A stretch of DNA of 64,000 nt from Lachnospira multipara LB2003 (GCF_000702205.1 NZ_KL370871.1:1-64000), one strand, 5' to 3'; shown: positions 51,502 through 60,549, counted from the stretch's first letter. Translations and numbers: made by a program. Notes: generated by a model not told the origin, from the sequence alone.

Positions 51502-52782
51502 CTACTTTTCCTCGCCAAAGAAGCTGATATCTTCGCCATTGCTTACATTTACAAAGCCCTTATATCCTCTTTCTTCAAGCTTTCCAAGGAACTTACCCAT
51601 CTTCTTAGGCTTAATATATAATGAGCAGCTCTTACCTTCTTCTCTATATTTTTCAGCAATCTTATATGCCTTAACAACTTCGCCTTCATCATACATAATT
51701 GCAATTCTTGTTGGACGAGACTTAGCGTCTACGCCATTTTCCATAAGAATTGAGAAAATTCTTTCAAAACCAATAGAAAAACCAACTGCGCTAACCTGCT
51801 GACCTAAGAACTTACCAATAAGGTTATCGTAACGGCCACCGCCTGCAATAGCTCCCTTAAAGTCAATGCTTTCTACTTCAAATACTGTACCTGTGTAATA
51901 TCCCTGACCTCTAACTAAAGATAAATCAAATACTACATCAAAGGCATTATCATCTCCTGCAGTCATTTCTTTAACTGTGTTAATGATGTACTTTAAGCTA
52001 TCAGCTGGTGTCTTATCCTCTAAGATTGCCTCAACTGATTCAAGACTGATTTCTGAAGGTGATGAAACTCCTGTTAAGAAGTCAGTAAACTTAGTAATTG
52101 CAGCCTCATCAAAAGCCTTCTCTACTAATTCAGCCTTAACTCCATCAAGTCCAATCTTATCCATCTTATCAAATGTAATACATACACTATCTAATTCTTC
52201 TTCCTTAAATCCACAATTTGAAAGGAAGGCTCTAAGTAATCTTCTATCGTTAATCTTAACCTTGAAGTTCTTCATACCGATTCTCTTTAAAGCCTTAGTT
52301 GTTGTAAGAATTAGCTCAACTTCTGAATCTCTTGAATCAGAACCAATAATATCAATATCGCACTGAACAAATTCTCTTAAACGACCTTTCTGTGGTCTTT
52401 CAGCTCTATAAACTCTATCCATCTGGATACATTTCATTGGAAGTGATAACTTATCCTTATTGTTAGCAAAATATCTACTTAAAGGAAGAGTTAAGTCATA
52501 TCTAAGACCCATATCTGCAAGTACGTTCTCGTTCTTAGATGTAACTCCTGAAGCAATAGCCTTATCAAGCTTATCGCCTCTCTTCATAATCTTAAAAATA
52601 AGATTTAAGTTATCTCCACCTTCTGACTTATCAAGATTCTCAATATCTTCAATAGCTGGTGTTGTAATATGTTCAAATCCGTTAGCAACGTATGTATTAA
52701 GAATTTCACTCTGTAAATAATCTCTAATTTCAACTTCATTAGGTAGGTAATCGTTAGTACCCTTAACTGATGTAATCTTCAT
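51502..52782 (-). CDS. hisS: Histidyl-tRNA synthetase
   Basis: HisRS charges tRNA-His with histidine. The 426-residue protein has class II motif 1 (VKGTNDYLPNEVEIRDYLQS region), motif 2 in RVYRAERPQKGRLREFVQCD, the HisRS-specific LVRGQGYYTGTVFEV and AGGGRYDNL segments, motif 3 near AVGFSIGFERI and a C-terminal anticodon-binding domain. It is a true HisRS and not HisZ, since it carries the whole anticodon domain and these signatures. The usual LVRGLDYYTG is LVRGQGYYTG here, a small variation. The leader has competing stems and no T-box, which is uncommon. Confidence 0.95.
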   Translation of the reverse strand: MKITSVKGTNDYLPNEVEIRDYLQSEILNTYVANGFEHITTPAIEDIENLDKSEGGDNLNLIFKIMKRGDKLDKAIASGVTSKNENVLADMGLRYDLTLPLSRYFANNKDKLSLPMKCIQMDRVYRAERPQKGRLREFVQCDIDIIGSDSRDSEVELILTTTKALKRIGMKNFKVKINDRRLLRAFLSNCGFKEEELDSVCITFDKMDKIGLDGVKAELVEKAFDEAAITKFTDFLTGVSSPSEISLESVEAILEDKTPADSLKYIINTVKEMTAGDDNAFDVVFDLSLVRGQGYYTGTVFEVESIDFKGAIAGGGRYDNLIGKFLGQQVSAVGFSIGFERIFSILMENGVDAKSRPTRIAIMYDEGEVVKAYKIAEKYREEGKSCSLYIKPKKMGKFLGKLEERGYKGFVNVSNGEDISFFGEEK

Positions 52783-52820
52783 ATTTCGGATCCTTTCTTT
52801 ATTCGTTTATATCTTTCAAT

Positions 52821-52875
52821 AAGCGCCAATGCGCTAAAAAAACTAATCTAATCGCTAATTTATTATTTTAGCGCC
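52821..52875 (-). promoter_or_regulatory. hisS leader with four competing stem arms
   Basis: On the minus strand the leader has arms GGCGCTAA (52875-52868), TTAGCG (52858-52853), TTAGCGC (52837-52831, after seven U) and GGCGCTT (52827-52821). The first arm can pair with the second or the third; the fourth can pair with the third. These are mutually exclusive folds, the usual layout of an attenuator. A T-box specifier or the AGGGTGG box was not found. Confidence 0.55.
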
Positions 52876-52951
52876 TAGTCCAACTTATTTTACAACAAAC
52901 TGATAAAGATTTCTAGACTTAATTTATCGTGGTAGCAAACTAAATTATACT

Positions 52952-53479
52952 TTATAACTTCCAACAAAGATAGCAATCTATAAATTCAATAATCAATATT
53001 ACAATTTGAGATATTAAAACAACTATTATTTTCCCAGGATAAATGGTTACATTACTAACTAATGCTATATAGCAAATTGAAATTAAATATATACCCATTA
53101 CACAAATTTCAATTTTTAATGTATCTAACAAGCGTAATTTAATATAATTTTTGTAATTAAATGGTGTTAATAACATCAATTGACTCACTCTATTTACCTT
53201 TAGTAAACTCAACTGTTTTTGCTGTGTTATCCCCTTATGAAAAACTTGTATTTTTTCACTTGTTAAAAACAATTTTCCAAAATAATAAAGTACAATAGCA
53301 TAATAAAACGACGCATACATTAAGTCATTTTCACAAGTATAAAACAAGGAAAACACTATAAATAAAATTGAAAAAAAGTAACCCACTACCCTCTGAATAG
53401 TTTTATAATCTGCATCTTTATTAACTTCATATAAAAAACCATCTATCTGTCTCATTTCCTCATTTTTAAAGATATTCAT
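52952..53479 (-). CDS. Small membrane protein, likely permease of an ABC system
   Basis: The protein, about 175 residues from the ATG at 53479 (AGGAG 7 bases upstream), has four hydrophobic segments, among them VVGYFFSILFIVFSLFY and IICYIALVSNV. An earlier ATG lies too close to the ribosome site. I do not recognise a domain family. It is the last gene of the five-gene GntR/ABC unit, overlapping the second ATPase gene by 14 bases, and is probably its membrane partner. An export role is inferred only from this position. Confidence 0.7.
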   Translation of the reverse strand: MNIFKNEEMRQIDGFLYEVNKDADYKTIQRVVGYFFSILFIVFSLFYTCENDLMYASFYYAIVLYYFGKLFLTSEKIQVFHKGITQQKQLSLLKVNRVSQLMLLTPFNYKNYIKLRLLDTLKIEICVMGIYLISICYIALVSNVTIYPGKIIVVLISQIVILIIEFIDCYLCWKL

Positions 53480-54134
53480 AAGCATTCTCCTCTATAGTTT
53501 CTTTAAATTCACCAAAAGCTCCATCTTTAATTACTGCGAAGAAATCAGTGTTTCTCTTTATTTCTTCATAATCATGACTAGTTAGTAAAACAGTTAATCC
53601 ATCAACTAAGCCTTCTCTAATTAAGTCATACATTTCCTTTTTGAAAACTGCATCAAGTCCTGCGCTTGCTTCATCCATAATTAACAATTCCGCCTTGTGG
53701 GCAAATGCAAAGGCTAACTGAGCTTTTATCTTTTCACCTCTAGAATAATCCATATAATTAGTGTTTAAATTAATTCCTAATTTTTTTGTCATTTCTTCCC
53801 ATATTTCTTCATCAAAATTACTATAGGCCATAGAAAAAAGTCTAGCATTTTCAGCCATACTTCTATCATCTATAAAATAAAAATCCTCTGAAATATAGCC
53901 TATCTTATTCATTGCAGATCTTCTGTTTTTCTTTATATCAAATCCAGAGAAAAAAATGTCTCCCTTATATGGCCAATTTTCAAAATATATGGATTTAAGA
54001 AGAGTAGATTTACCTGCACCATTTTTACCAACTAAGCCGTAAACATAACCTTTTTCAAGGGCAAAATTTATATTTTCTAATTTGAATTTCTTATTTTTTA
54101 CAGTTACATTTTTAAGTTCAAGTATCTTATTCAT
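53466..54134 (-). CDS. ABC ATPase, second of the YtrA-type operon
   Basis: This short ATP-binding subunit has 222 residues, with GLVGKNGAGKSTLLKSIYF (Walker A), the unusual signature DYSRGEKIKAQLAFAFAHK (SRGEK in place of SGGQ), LLIMDEASAGLDAVF (Walker B) and the switch His LLTSHDYEEIKRN. It lacks the longer C-terminus of its partner at 55.2-56.1 kb. The SRGEK form is common in YtrB/YtrE-like ATPases. It lies behind the GntR gene and overlaps the last membrane protein gene. Confidence 0.9.
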   Translation of the reverse strand: MNKILELKNVTVKNKKFKLENINFALEKGYVYGLVGKNGAGKSTLLKSIYFENWPYKGDIFFSGFDIKKNRRSAMNKIGYISEDFYFIDDRSMAENARLFSMAYSNFDEEIWEEMTKKLGINLNTNYMDYSRGEKIKAQLAFAFAHKAELLIMDEASAGLDAVFKKEMYDLIREGLVDGLTVLLTSHDYEEIKRNTDFFAVIKDGAFGEFKETIEENAYEYL

Positions 54135-54178
54135 AATTTCCTATCCTATCCTTTTATGCTGATTTATTCATGTCCTTT

Positions 54179-54553
54179 TTAGTCATATAGTGCCTTTATC
54201 ATCTCAATAAAATCTTCCAAACTTAGTCCTGCAGCCTTAGCTTCAGCTATGACCTCTTGTGACATTTTCTCAATAATCATTAACTGCTTCTCTTTTAAAT
54301 AGTCTGTATTGTATTCGCAAACGTAAAAGCCCTTACCTACCACTGACCTTACAAGCCCTTCCTTTTCAAGTTCTTCATAGGCTCTTTTTGTTGTAATAAC
54401 ACTTACGCCTAAATCTGCGGCAAGGCGTCTAATTGAAGGTAGTGCTTCATTTGCCTTTAAATCTCCAGAAACTATGGCATTCTTTAACTGCATCACTATC
54501 TGCTCATAAATTGCAAGAGTGCCCTGGGGATATATCTTTATTGTCAAATCCAT
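54179..54553 (-). CDS. GntR-family regulator, YtrA type
   Basis: The 124-residue protein is one winged-helix domain (about 10-75) plus a short C-terminal helix (about 90-124), the YtrA architecture without a large effector domain. Landmarks are YEQIVMQLKNAIVSGDLKANEALPSIR, VITTKRAYEELEKEGLVRSV and GKGFYV. Such regulators repress nearby ABC exporter genes and respond to cell-envelope stress or antibiotics. It lies third in a five-gene operon with two ATPases and two permeases. The 20-bp palindrome over the -10 box at 56.16 kb is its probable operator; that is inferred from the family. Confidence 0.9.
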   Translation of the reverse strand: MDLTIKIYPQGTLAIYEQIVMQLKNAIVSGDLKANEALPSIRRLAADLGVSVITTKRAYEELEKEGLVRSVVGKGFYVCEYNTDYLKEKQLMIIEKMSQEVIAEAKAAGLSLEDFIEMIKALYD

Positions 54554-54563
54554 ATATTAACCT

Positions 54564-55217
54564 CTACTTAGCCTTTTTTATTTCTTTATAAGTCATGGCA
54601 TAATCAAATTCTTCTATTATTTTTTTCTTACAGCTATAAGCCATTGGTATAATGAAAATACACATTATAAGCCACATAAACACATGCACTGATATTCTTG
54701 TTTCATAAAACATATCCACCTCAATTAGTTGAGTTATAAAACATGCTACAACCACCATTACAAATCTTACGGAAACATATTCATTAAAGCCCTTTGGTAT
54801 AATCATAAAACTTAAGATTATTACATTTAATAGCATAAAAGCTGCTGTAAAAATATTAACTCTAGCCATTATTATAACAATGCATAAAGGAATAATTCCT
54901 ATAATTAAATGTATCATTACAGCAAATAAATAGTTAGATACTATGGTTTTTCTTCTCTCTTCTAATGTCATTGGCAAAAGATAAAATACCTTGTCATAGT
55001 TTATTTTGTGAAAAAACATAGAAGCTACAATTAAAAACATGGGTAATAGCACCCCAAATAAACCTAAAAACACTGAGTTTGAAAAAAACTCATCACCATA
55101 ATCATTCATTCTATCAAAAACTATGATTAGCCATATAAAGCAAATTCCAATGCCACGATCTTTTATTATTTTTCTTAATTTAAAGCCTGATAAATACACT
55201 CTTAATCTATCTTTCAT
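54564..55217 (-). CDS. Membrane permease of an ABC exporter
   Basis: The 217-residue protein has six hydrophobic segments, for example IGICFIWLIIVFDRMND and LMLLNVIILSFMIIPKGFNE, and a charged helix in between, with VFYLLPMTLEERRKTIVSN of the ABC-2 permease type. It should form the channel for the ATPase encoded immediately upstream (the ATG overlaps that stop codon, TAATG). The final residues are Lys-rich. The transported compound is unknown. Confidence 0.82.
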   Translation of the reverse strand: MKDRLRVYLSGFKLRKIIKDRGIGICFIWLIIVFDRMNDYGDEFFSNSVFLGLFGVLLPMFLIVASMFFHKINYDKVFYLLPMTLEERRKTIVSNYLFAVMIHLIIGIIPLCIVIIMARVNIFTAAFMLLNVIILSFMIIPKGFNEYVSVRFVMVVVACFITQLIEVDMFYETRISVHVFMWLIMCIFIIPMAYSCKKKIIEEFDYAMTYKEIKKAK

Positions 55218-56074
55218 TATTCTGCCTCCTTAGTATAAAAATACATAAAGTCTTCAATTGTTACTGGACTAAATTCTAAGTGATTCATGTATCTTTCATC
55301 TAAATCCTTATTGATTAAATCCATATCAAACATAGCCCTTGTAGAATAGTTATTTACTTCCTTTGATAAAAGAGCTTTCTTAGTTAATCTATCTATATAG
55401 AATTCTTCTCCTACTGCTAACTTATACTTATCTCTAAAGCTTTCTAAATCTCCCATAAAGACTTTCTTTCCTTCATGAATAAATAATAGGTAATCGCCTA
55501 ATCTATCTATTTCAGAAGTTATATGAGTTGCAAATATAACTGTATGTTTACCATCTGACATTAACTTATTTATTTCTTCATGAAATGCCTTCTTAAATTC
55601 TGGATCAAAGTTAGCCGTTGGCTCATCGAGAATTAAATATTTAGGTCTTGTACTAATTGCAAATGCAAACTGTACTTTTAACTTCTCACCTCTTGATAAC
55701 TTATCAATAGCAATATTAGGATTAACTCTATACTTATTAAGTAAACATAGAAAACTAGTCATATTAAATCCTGTATAATATCTCCCATATATAAGGCCAT
55801 TTTCCTTAGCTGTACAATACCCATCTAATAAACCATCTTCAGATACTAAGGCGATTCTAGCATATATGGCTTTATCATCTTTCCCATATTCTAAGCCATC
55901 TATTACTACTTTGCCCTCATCCGGACTCGTTAAACCTGTTATTAAATTAAGTAAGCTTGTCTTACCAGAACCATTCCTACCAATAAGTCCACATATATAT
56001 CCTTCAGGGATTTCAAGAGACATATTAAGTTCCATAGCACCAAGCTTCTTCTTTAAATCCTTAATTTCTATCAT
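55217..56074 (-). CDS. ABC ATPase, first of the YtrA-type operon
   Basis: The ATP-binding subunit has 285 residues: GLIGRNGSGKTSLLNLITG (Walker A), DKLSRGEKLKVQFAFAIST as signature (SRGEK instead of SGGQ), KYLILDEPTANFDPEF (Walker B) and IFATHITSEIDRL with the switch His. A C-terminal extension of about 80 residues (DKYKLAVGEEFYIDRLTKK onward) is likely a membrane-protein contact. It opens an operon of ATPase, permease, GntR regulator, second ATPase and second membrane protein. GGAG precedes the ATG. Export of antibiotics or envelope compounds is the usual role. Confidence 0.93.
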   Translation of the reverse strand: MIEIKDLKKKLGAMELNMSLEIPEGYICGLIGRNGSGKTSLLNLITGLTSPDEGKVVIDGLEYGKDDKAIYARIALVSEDGLLDGYCTAKENGLIYGRYYTGFNMTSFLCLLNKYRVNPNIAIDKLSRGEKLKVQFAFAISTRPKYLILDEPTANFDPEFKKAFHEEINKLMSDGKHTVIFATHITSEIDRLGDYLLFIHEGKKVFMGDLESFRDKYKLAVGEEFYIDRLTKKALLSKEVNNYSTRAMFDMDLINKDLDERYMNHLEFSPVTIEDFMYFYTKEAE

Positions 56075-56154
56075 ATAAACTCCTTCTTGTTTGTGTAGTA
56101 GTATTGCAGCATTTGTTGCAATATCTAACAGCTGTATTCGCTGTGTGCATCTAC

Positions 56155-56195
56155 TGTATATATTAATATATACACTCTATAAACAGATATATCAA
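56155..56195 (-). promoter_or_regulatory. Promoter and GntR operator of the ABC operon
   Basis: TTGATA (56190-56195) and TATATA (56167-56172) are 17 bases apart on the minus strand. A perfect 20-bp palindrome, TGTATATATTAATATATACA (56155-56174), covers the -10 box. It resembles YtrA/GntR-type operators, so the GntR protein encoded in the operon probably represses itself here. Confidence 0.82.
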
Positions 56196-56321
56196 GGGGG
56201 TGGTGTAGTGGGGAGTGTGATTGGTAAGTCATTTTTTCCATATGTCGTCATTAACTGTTCTATGTCTCTTTAATTCTTATAATATCTTAAACACTACATG
56301 CAAAACGCTCTTTTTCTTTAG

Positions 56322-56695
56322 TTGACCGTATGTGATAAAGTTTAAGATTTTTAAGTCCTACAGGTGATTCACCAAGAATTCTAATTTGACCGTATTTACC
56401 TGTATAGCCTTTCAACTCTCTCTACAGTCAATCTATAAAAAACCATAAATTGACTGTATTCTTTAAAGAATGATTAGCAAGTTAGATTAGTTCCACTACA
56501 ATCAACTTACCATTTTTCCAGAATTACCCGTAGCTTATTAAATTCTTTTTATTACCCCACTACAGTTAAACTCTAGTTTTTCTTACTTTACCTGTAACTA
56601 TTTAAAAATTAAAGTAAGTTTGATACCCCCAAATCTATAAAATAATCCCATTGACTGTATAGCCTACAAAAACTTGCTTTCCATTTACAGGTAAA
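56322..56695. repeat. Cluster of about twelve 9-bp TTRMCYGTA-type motifs
   Basis: In a gene-free stretch, TTGACYGTA occurs at 56322-56330, 56386-56394, 56450-56458 and 56651-56659, with TACAGTCAA-type inverses at 56423-56431, 56497-56505 and 56561-56569. The related TTTACCTGTA or its inverse occurs near 56359, 56395, 56523, 56587 and 56686. Orientation and spacing vary. No gene, CRISPR repeat or RNA explains this. It may be a cluster of protein-binding sites, but function is unknown. Confidence 0.6.
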
Positions 56696-56820
56696 AACGG
56701 AAACTGCCTAAATTGCCTGCAAAAATTTCCAGCCGCCTTCAGTCCCAACGCACAGCAACTCCTATTTCACACTTCACTCCCAAACAAACCCCAACTCACA
56801 CTACTCCTACTCCCCAGCCC

Positions 56821-56854
56821 AATAAAAAAAGAGTGGCTGCCTTGCAGCCACTCT
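56821..56854 (-). terminator. Terminator of purEMND
   Basis: AGAGTGGCTGC (56830-56840) pairs with GCAGCCACTCT (56844-56854), a perfect 11-bp stem, followed by seven U on the minus strand. It lies 15 bases past the purD stop codon. Confidence 0.95.
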
Positions 56855-56869
56855 CACCTAAAGCCTTTA

Positions 56870-58147
56870 TTACATATTCTCTACAGCCTTAGCTATATCA
56901 GTTCTCATGTACTTGTTCTCAAACTCAACCCACTGTGTTGCCTCATAAGCCTTGCGTCTAGCTTCCTTTAGACTCTTACCTAGAGCTGTTACACCAAGAA
57001 CTCTACCGCCGTTTGTTACGATCTTACCTTCTTCATTAAACTTAGTTCCAGCGTGGAATAGGATGTAGTCATCCTTTCCTTCAAACTTCTCCATACCCTT
57101 GATTTCAAAGCCCTTCTTGTATGAAACTGGATAGCCATCAGATGCTAATACAACACAAACACAAGCATCATCAACAAATTCTAAGTCAATCTTATCAAGT
57201 GTTCCATCAATACATGCCTCGAATACATCAACAATGTCATTCTTCATTCTTGGAAGTACAACCTGAGCTTCTGGATCACCAAATCTAGCATTATACTCTA
57301 ATACTCTTGGTCCCTTTGGTGTAAGCATAAGGCCAAAGAAAATAACTCCCTTAAATTCTCTGCCTTCCTTAGCCATAGCATCTACAGTTGCCTGATATAC
57401 ATACTTCTTGCAGAAATCATCAACTTCATCTGTATAGAAAGGTGATGGACAGAAGTTACCCATACCGCCTGTATTTAAGCCTTCATCATTATCTTTAGCT
57501 CTCTTATGATCTTGCGCTGAAGCCATAATCTTAATAGTCTTACCATCTACGAAAGAAAGTACTGAAACTTCGCGACCTGTCATGAATTCTTCAATTACAA
57601 TTCTATCGCCTGCTGAACCAAACTTCTTATCAAGCATAAGTTCATCAACACCAGCTAGAGCCTCTTCCTTAGTTTCACAGATTAAAACACCCTTACCTAG
57701 GGCCAAGCCATCAGCCTTAAGTACGATTGGGAATTCTGCCTCTTCTTCTAAGTATTTCTTAGCTGCGTCTGCTGAATTAAATGTTTCATAAGCAGCTGTT
57801 GGAATATTGTATTTCTTCATTAAGTCCTTAGAAAATGCCTTACTACCCTCAAGGATTGCTGCATTCTTTCTAGGTCCGAAAACTCTAAGTCCTTCCTTCT
57901 CGAATTCATCAACAATACCGCCAACTAAAGGATCATCCATACCAATAACTGTAAGGTCAATTTCCTTCTCCTTAGCAAAAGCTACTAGCTTATCAAATTC
58001 CATAGCCTTAATATCAACGCATTCTGCAAGACTTGCAATACCTGCATTACCTGGTGCACAGTAAATCTTATCAACCTTAACACTCTTAGATAATTTCCAA
58101 CAAATTGCATGCTCTCTTCCGCCGCTACCTACAACTAAAACCTTCAT
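56870..58147 (-). CDS. purD: Phosphoribosylamine-glycine ligase
   Basis: PurD joins glycine to phosphoribosylamine with ATP, the second step of purine synthesis. The 425-residue protein is of normal length and begins MKVLVVGSGGREHAICWKLS, with the ATP-grasp stretch PIVLKADGLALGKGVLIC and GGMGNFCPSPFYTDE, and the later YNARFGDPEAQVVLPR. GAAGGGAAAA precedes the ATG. It is last in purE-purM-purN-purD, 17 bases after purN, and followed by a terminator. Confidence 0.97.
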   Translation of the reverse strand: MKVLVVGSGGREHAICWKLSKSVKVDKIYCAPGNAGIASLAECVDIKAMEFDKLVAFAKEKEIDLTVIGMDDPLVGGIVDEFEKEGLRVFGPRKNAAILEGSKAFSKDLMKKYNIPTAAYETFNSADAAKKYLEEEAEFPIVLKADGLALGKGVLICETKEEALAGVDELMLDKKFGSAGDRIVIEEFMTGREVSVLSFVDGKTIKIMASAQDHKRAKDNDEGLNTGGMGNFCPSPFYTDEVDDFCKKYVYQATVDAMAKEGREFKGVIFFGLMLTPKGPRVLEYNARFGDPEAQVVLPRMKNDIVDVFEACIDGTLDKIDLEFVDDACVCVVLASDGYPVSYKKGFEIKGMEKFEGKDDYILFHAGTKFNEEGKIVTNGGRVLGVTALGKSLKEARRKAYEATQWVEFENKYMRTDIAKAVENM

Positions 58148-58164
58148 AATTTTCCCTTCCCAAG

Positions 58165-58755
58165 TTAACTATTCAAAGCTATCTTATTAATTGCTGCTGG
58201 AAGTAACTTCCATTCAGCCTCTTCCATTATTCTTCTTTGTAGTGTTTCTGGAGTATCATCATCCTTAACCTCAACGGCCTTTTGGAAGATAATTTCTCCT
58301 GTGTCCATGCCTTCATCTACGTAGTGAACTGTAGCTCCTGAAACCTTAACTCCCTTAGCAAGAGCTGCTTCATGAACCTTAAGTCCATAGTAACCTACTC
58401 CACAAAATGATGGAATAAGTGATGGATGGATATTAATGATTCTATGAGAAAATTCATGAACCATCTTTTCTGGAATTCTAACTAAGAAACCTGCAAGTAC
58501 TACTAAATCAGTTTCAAGCTCCTTAACCTTAGCTAAAAGTGCATCGTTAAAGATTTCTCTTGATTCATAATCCTTAGGAGAAATGCAAAAGCTAGGAATA
58601 TTAGCTTTTTTTGCTCTCTCTAGGGCATAAGCTCCTGCATTATTAGAAATAACACCTACAAGCTTAGTATTCTTAATTGTTCCATTATTAACTGCATCTA
58701 TAATTGCTTGAAGATTAGTTCCGCCACCTGAAACTAAGACCGTTACTCTTAGCAT
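58165..58755 (-). CDS. purN: Phosphoribosylglycinamide formyltransferase
   Basis: PurN transfers a formyl group from 10-formyl-tetrahydrofolate to GAR. The 196-residue protein shows [20 protein letters not shown] for nucleotide binding, the catalytic region [20 protein letters not shown] with Asn and His, and [14 protein letters not shown] with the essential Asp. It is of normal length. Its ATG overlaps the end of purM by 7 bases, which suggests coupled translation. Confidence 0.97.
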   Translation of the reverse strand: MLRVTVLVSGGGTNLQAIIDAVNNGTIKNTKLVGVISNNAGAYALERAKKANIPSFCISPKDYESREIFNDALLAKVKELETDLVVLAGFLVRIPEKMVHEFSHRIINIHPSLIPSFCGVGYYGLKVHEAALAKGVKVSGATVHYVDEGMDTGEIIFQKAVEVKDDDTPETLQRRIMEEAEWKLLPAAINKIALNS

Positions 58756-59774
58756 ACAGTAACTCCCTTCTCGCCTTCTTCAATCTGACCGATTACGTAA
58801 GCTTCTTCGCCTGCTGCCTTTAGAGCCTCTAATGTCTTATCAGCATCTGCTGGATCAACTGCAAGAACCATACCAATACCCATGTTAAATGTGTTATACA
58901 TGATCTTTTCTTCGATGTCACCGTCATTTTGAAGCATCTTAAAAATTGCAGGTACTTCATAAGAATCCTTCTTAACTACAGCTCTTACACCATCGTGGAG
59001 CATTCTAGGAATATTTTCATAGAAACCACCACCTGTAATATGTGAGCAGCCCTTAATCTTAACGCCAGCATTCTTAACGCTCTTTAAAGCCTTAACATAA
59101 ATCTTAGTTGGAGCAATTAAAGCCTCACCTAAAGTCTTTCCAAGGGCATCATAATATGTATTAAGAGATTCTTCTGTGATTGTGAATACTGAACGAACAA
59201 GTGAGAAACCATTTGAGTGAACACCGCTTGATGTAATACCAATAAGTGTATCACCAGCCTTAATGTCCTTACCTGTAATTAAATCCTTCTCATCAACGAT
59301 ACCAACTGCAAAACCAGCTAAATCATATTCATCAACTGGATAAAAACCTGGCATTTCTGCTGTTTCACCACCAATAAGTGCACATTCTGACTGAAGACAT
59401 CCTTCAGCTACACCCTTAACGATTGTAGCAATCTTCTCAGGTTCGTTCTTACCACATGCTACATAGTCAAGGAAGAATAAAGGTTCTCCACCTGCACAAG
59501 CAATATCATTAACGCACATAGCAACACAGTCAATACCTACTGTATCATGCTTATCAAGTGTGAAAGCAATCTTAAGCTTTGTACCAACACCATCTGTACC
59601 TGAAACTAATGTAGGCTTTTCCATCCCCTTAAACTTCTCTAATGAGAAAGCTCCAGAAAATCCGCCAAGACCGCCAAGTACTTCAGGTCTCATTGTCTTA
59701 GCAACGTGCTCCTTCATAAGTTCTACTGCCTTGTAACCTGCCTCAATATCAACACCAGACTTTTTGTAATCCAT
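58749..59774 (-). CDS. purM: Phosphoribosylformylglycinamidine cyclo-ligase
   Basis: PurM closes the imidazole ring, turning FGAM into AIR with ATP. The 341-residue protein begins [20 protein letters not shown], and shows the glycine-rich [23 protein letters not shown], the [20 protein letters not shown] Mg/ATP segment and [18 protein letters not shown]. Length is normal and GAGGT precedes the ATG. It comes 155 bases after purE, with a 29-bp duplicated stretch in that gap. Confidence 0.97.
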   Translation of the reverse strand: MDYKKSGVDIEAGYKAVELMKEHVAKTMRPEVLGGLGGFSGAFSLEKFKGMEKPTLVSGTDGVGTKLKIAFTLDKHDTVGIDCVAMCVNDIACAGGEPLFFLDYVACGKNEPEKIATIVKGVAEGCLQSECALIGGETAEMPGFYPVDEYDLAGFAVGIVDEKDLITGKDIKAGDTLIGITSSGVHSNGFSLVRSVFTITEESLNTYYDALGKTLGEALIAPTKIYVKALKSVKNAGVKIKGCSHITGGGFYENIPRMLHDGVRAVVKKDSYEVPAIFKMLQNDGDIEEKIMYNTFNMGIGMVLAVDPADADKTLEALKAAGEEAYVIGQIEEGEKGVTVC

Positions 59775-59876
59775 TTTTCTACCTCATTCTTTTTAATTTA
59801 TTTTTGCCCATTTATTAAGCAAATGTGTTCTAAATTTTTGTTTTTAAAATTCTTTTAATCCTTCATAAAAATTATT

Positions 59877-59934
59877 TTGTTTAATCAGCCCAAAGCTTAA
59901 TTATCTTGTTTAATTAGCCAAAAGCCTAATTACT
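59877..59934 (-). repeat. 29-bp imperfect tandem duplication at the purE end
   Basis: Two 29-base units, 59877-59905 and 59906-59934, share TTGTTTAAT, AGCC and AAAGC at matched positions and differ at a handful of bases. The second unit covers the purE stop codon. It enlarges the purE-purM gap. Confidence 0.75.
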
Positions 59935-60436
59935 TTGTGTAATTTTTATATCCTACTTCTTGAAGCTTTGCGTCCTTTGCTTGTACGCCTTCCTTCATTT
60001 CTTTAGTATAGTCCTTTAATTTTGATAATAATTGTGAATCAGATGTTGCTAAGATCTTAGCTGCGAGAATACCTGCATTAGCACCTCCATTAATTGCAAC
60101 TGTTGCAACTGGAATGCCTGAAGGCATCTGTACGATTGAATATAATGAATCTCTTCCACCTAGGGAAGTTGTATGCATTGGGATACCAATAACTGGCATA
60201 GGGAAAATAGCTGCGCACATACCCGGTAGGTGGGCTGCCATACCTGCTCCTGCAATAATAACTTTAAACCCTTTCTCCTCTGCAGTCTTCGCGTATTCAA
60301 AAAATACGTCAGGTTCTCTGTGGGCTGAGATAATTGTCATTTCATATGAAATGCCGAACTTCTCTAGGATATCTGCTGCCTTAGCCATAACAGGCATATC
60401 AGAATCACTACCCATGACAATTCCAACTAATGCCAT
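59930..60436 (-). CDS. purE: N5-carboxyaminoimidazole ribonucleotide mutase
   Basis: PurE class I moves the carboxyl group of N5-CAIR to give CAIR. The 168-residue protein begins MALVGIVMGSDSDMPVMAKA, with IISAHREPDVFFEYA and the AGAGMAAHLPGMCAA loop containing the catalytic His. The SDSDMP and SAHR motifs are those of the class I mutase. AGGAGG precedes the ATG. It opens purE-purM-purN-purD; a PurK partner is not in the window. Confidence 0.97.
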   Translation of the reverse strand: MALVGIVMGSDSDMPVMAKAADILEKFGISYEMTIISAHREPDVFFEYAKTAEEKGFKVIIAGAGMAAHLPGMCAAIFPMPVIGIPMHTTSLGGRDSLYSIVQMPSGIPVATVAINGGANAGILAAKILATSDSQLLSKLKDYTKEMKEGVQAKDAKLQEVGYKNYTK

Positions 60437-60549
60437 AGTCTTCGTTCCTCCTAAATTTTAATTATATTGACCATTCGGTCTTTTTCTTTCATAATCTTGC
60501 CTTAGTAAATTTGGCATAAACAAGCAAAAAAATTATTGCCTGTACAAAA

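Larger units (their letters stand above)
56196..56869. other. Gene-free region between the ABC promoter and purD
   Basis: No coding region is credible here. From 56196 to 56240 the plus strand is rich in G and T. The middle (56322-56695) is the 9-bp motif cluster. From 56740 to 56820 the plus strand is C and A-rich with almost no G, like the G/T-rich block of 27.27-27.37 kb on the opposite strand. The purD terminator ends the region. Confidence 0.55.

Noticed and set aside
52783-52951. T-box leader of hisS
   Set aside because: No AGGGTGGNACCGCG-type box or specifier stem was found.
56322-56695. Possible CRISPR array
   Set aside because: The repeated units are only 9-10 bases long, change orientation and have no regular spacing; no cas genes are near.
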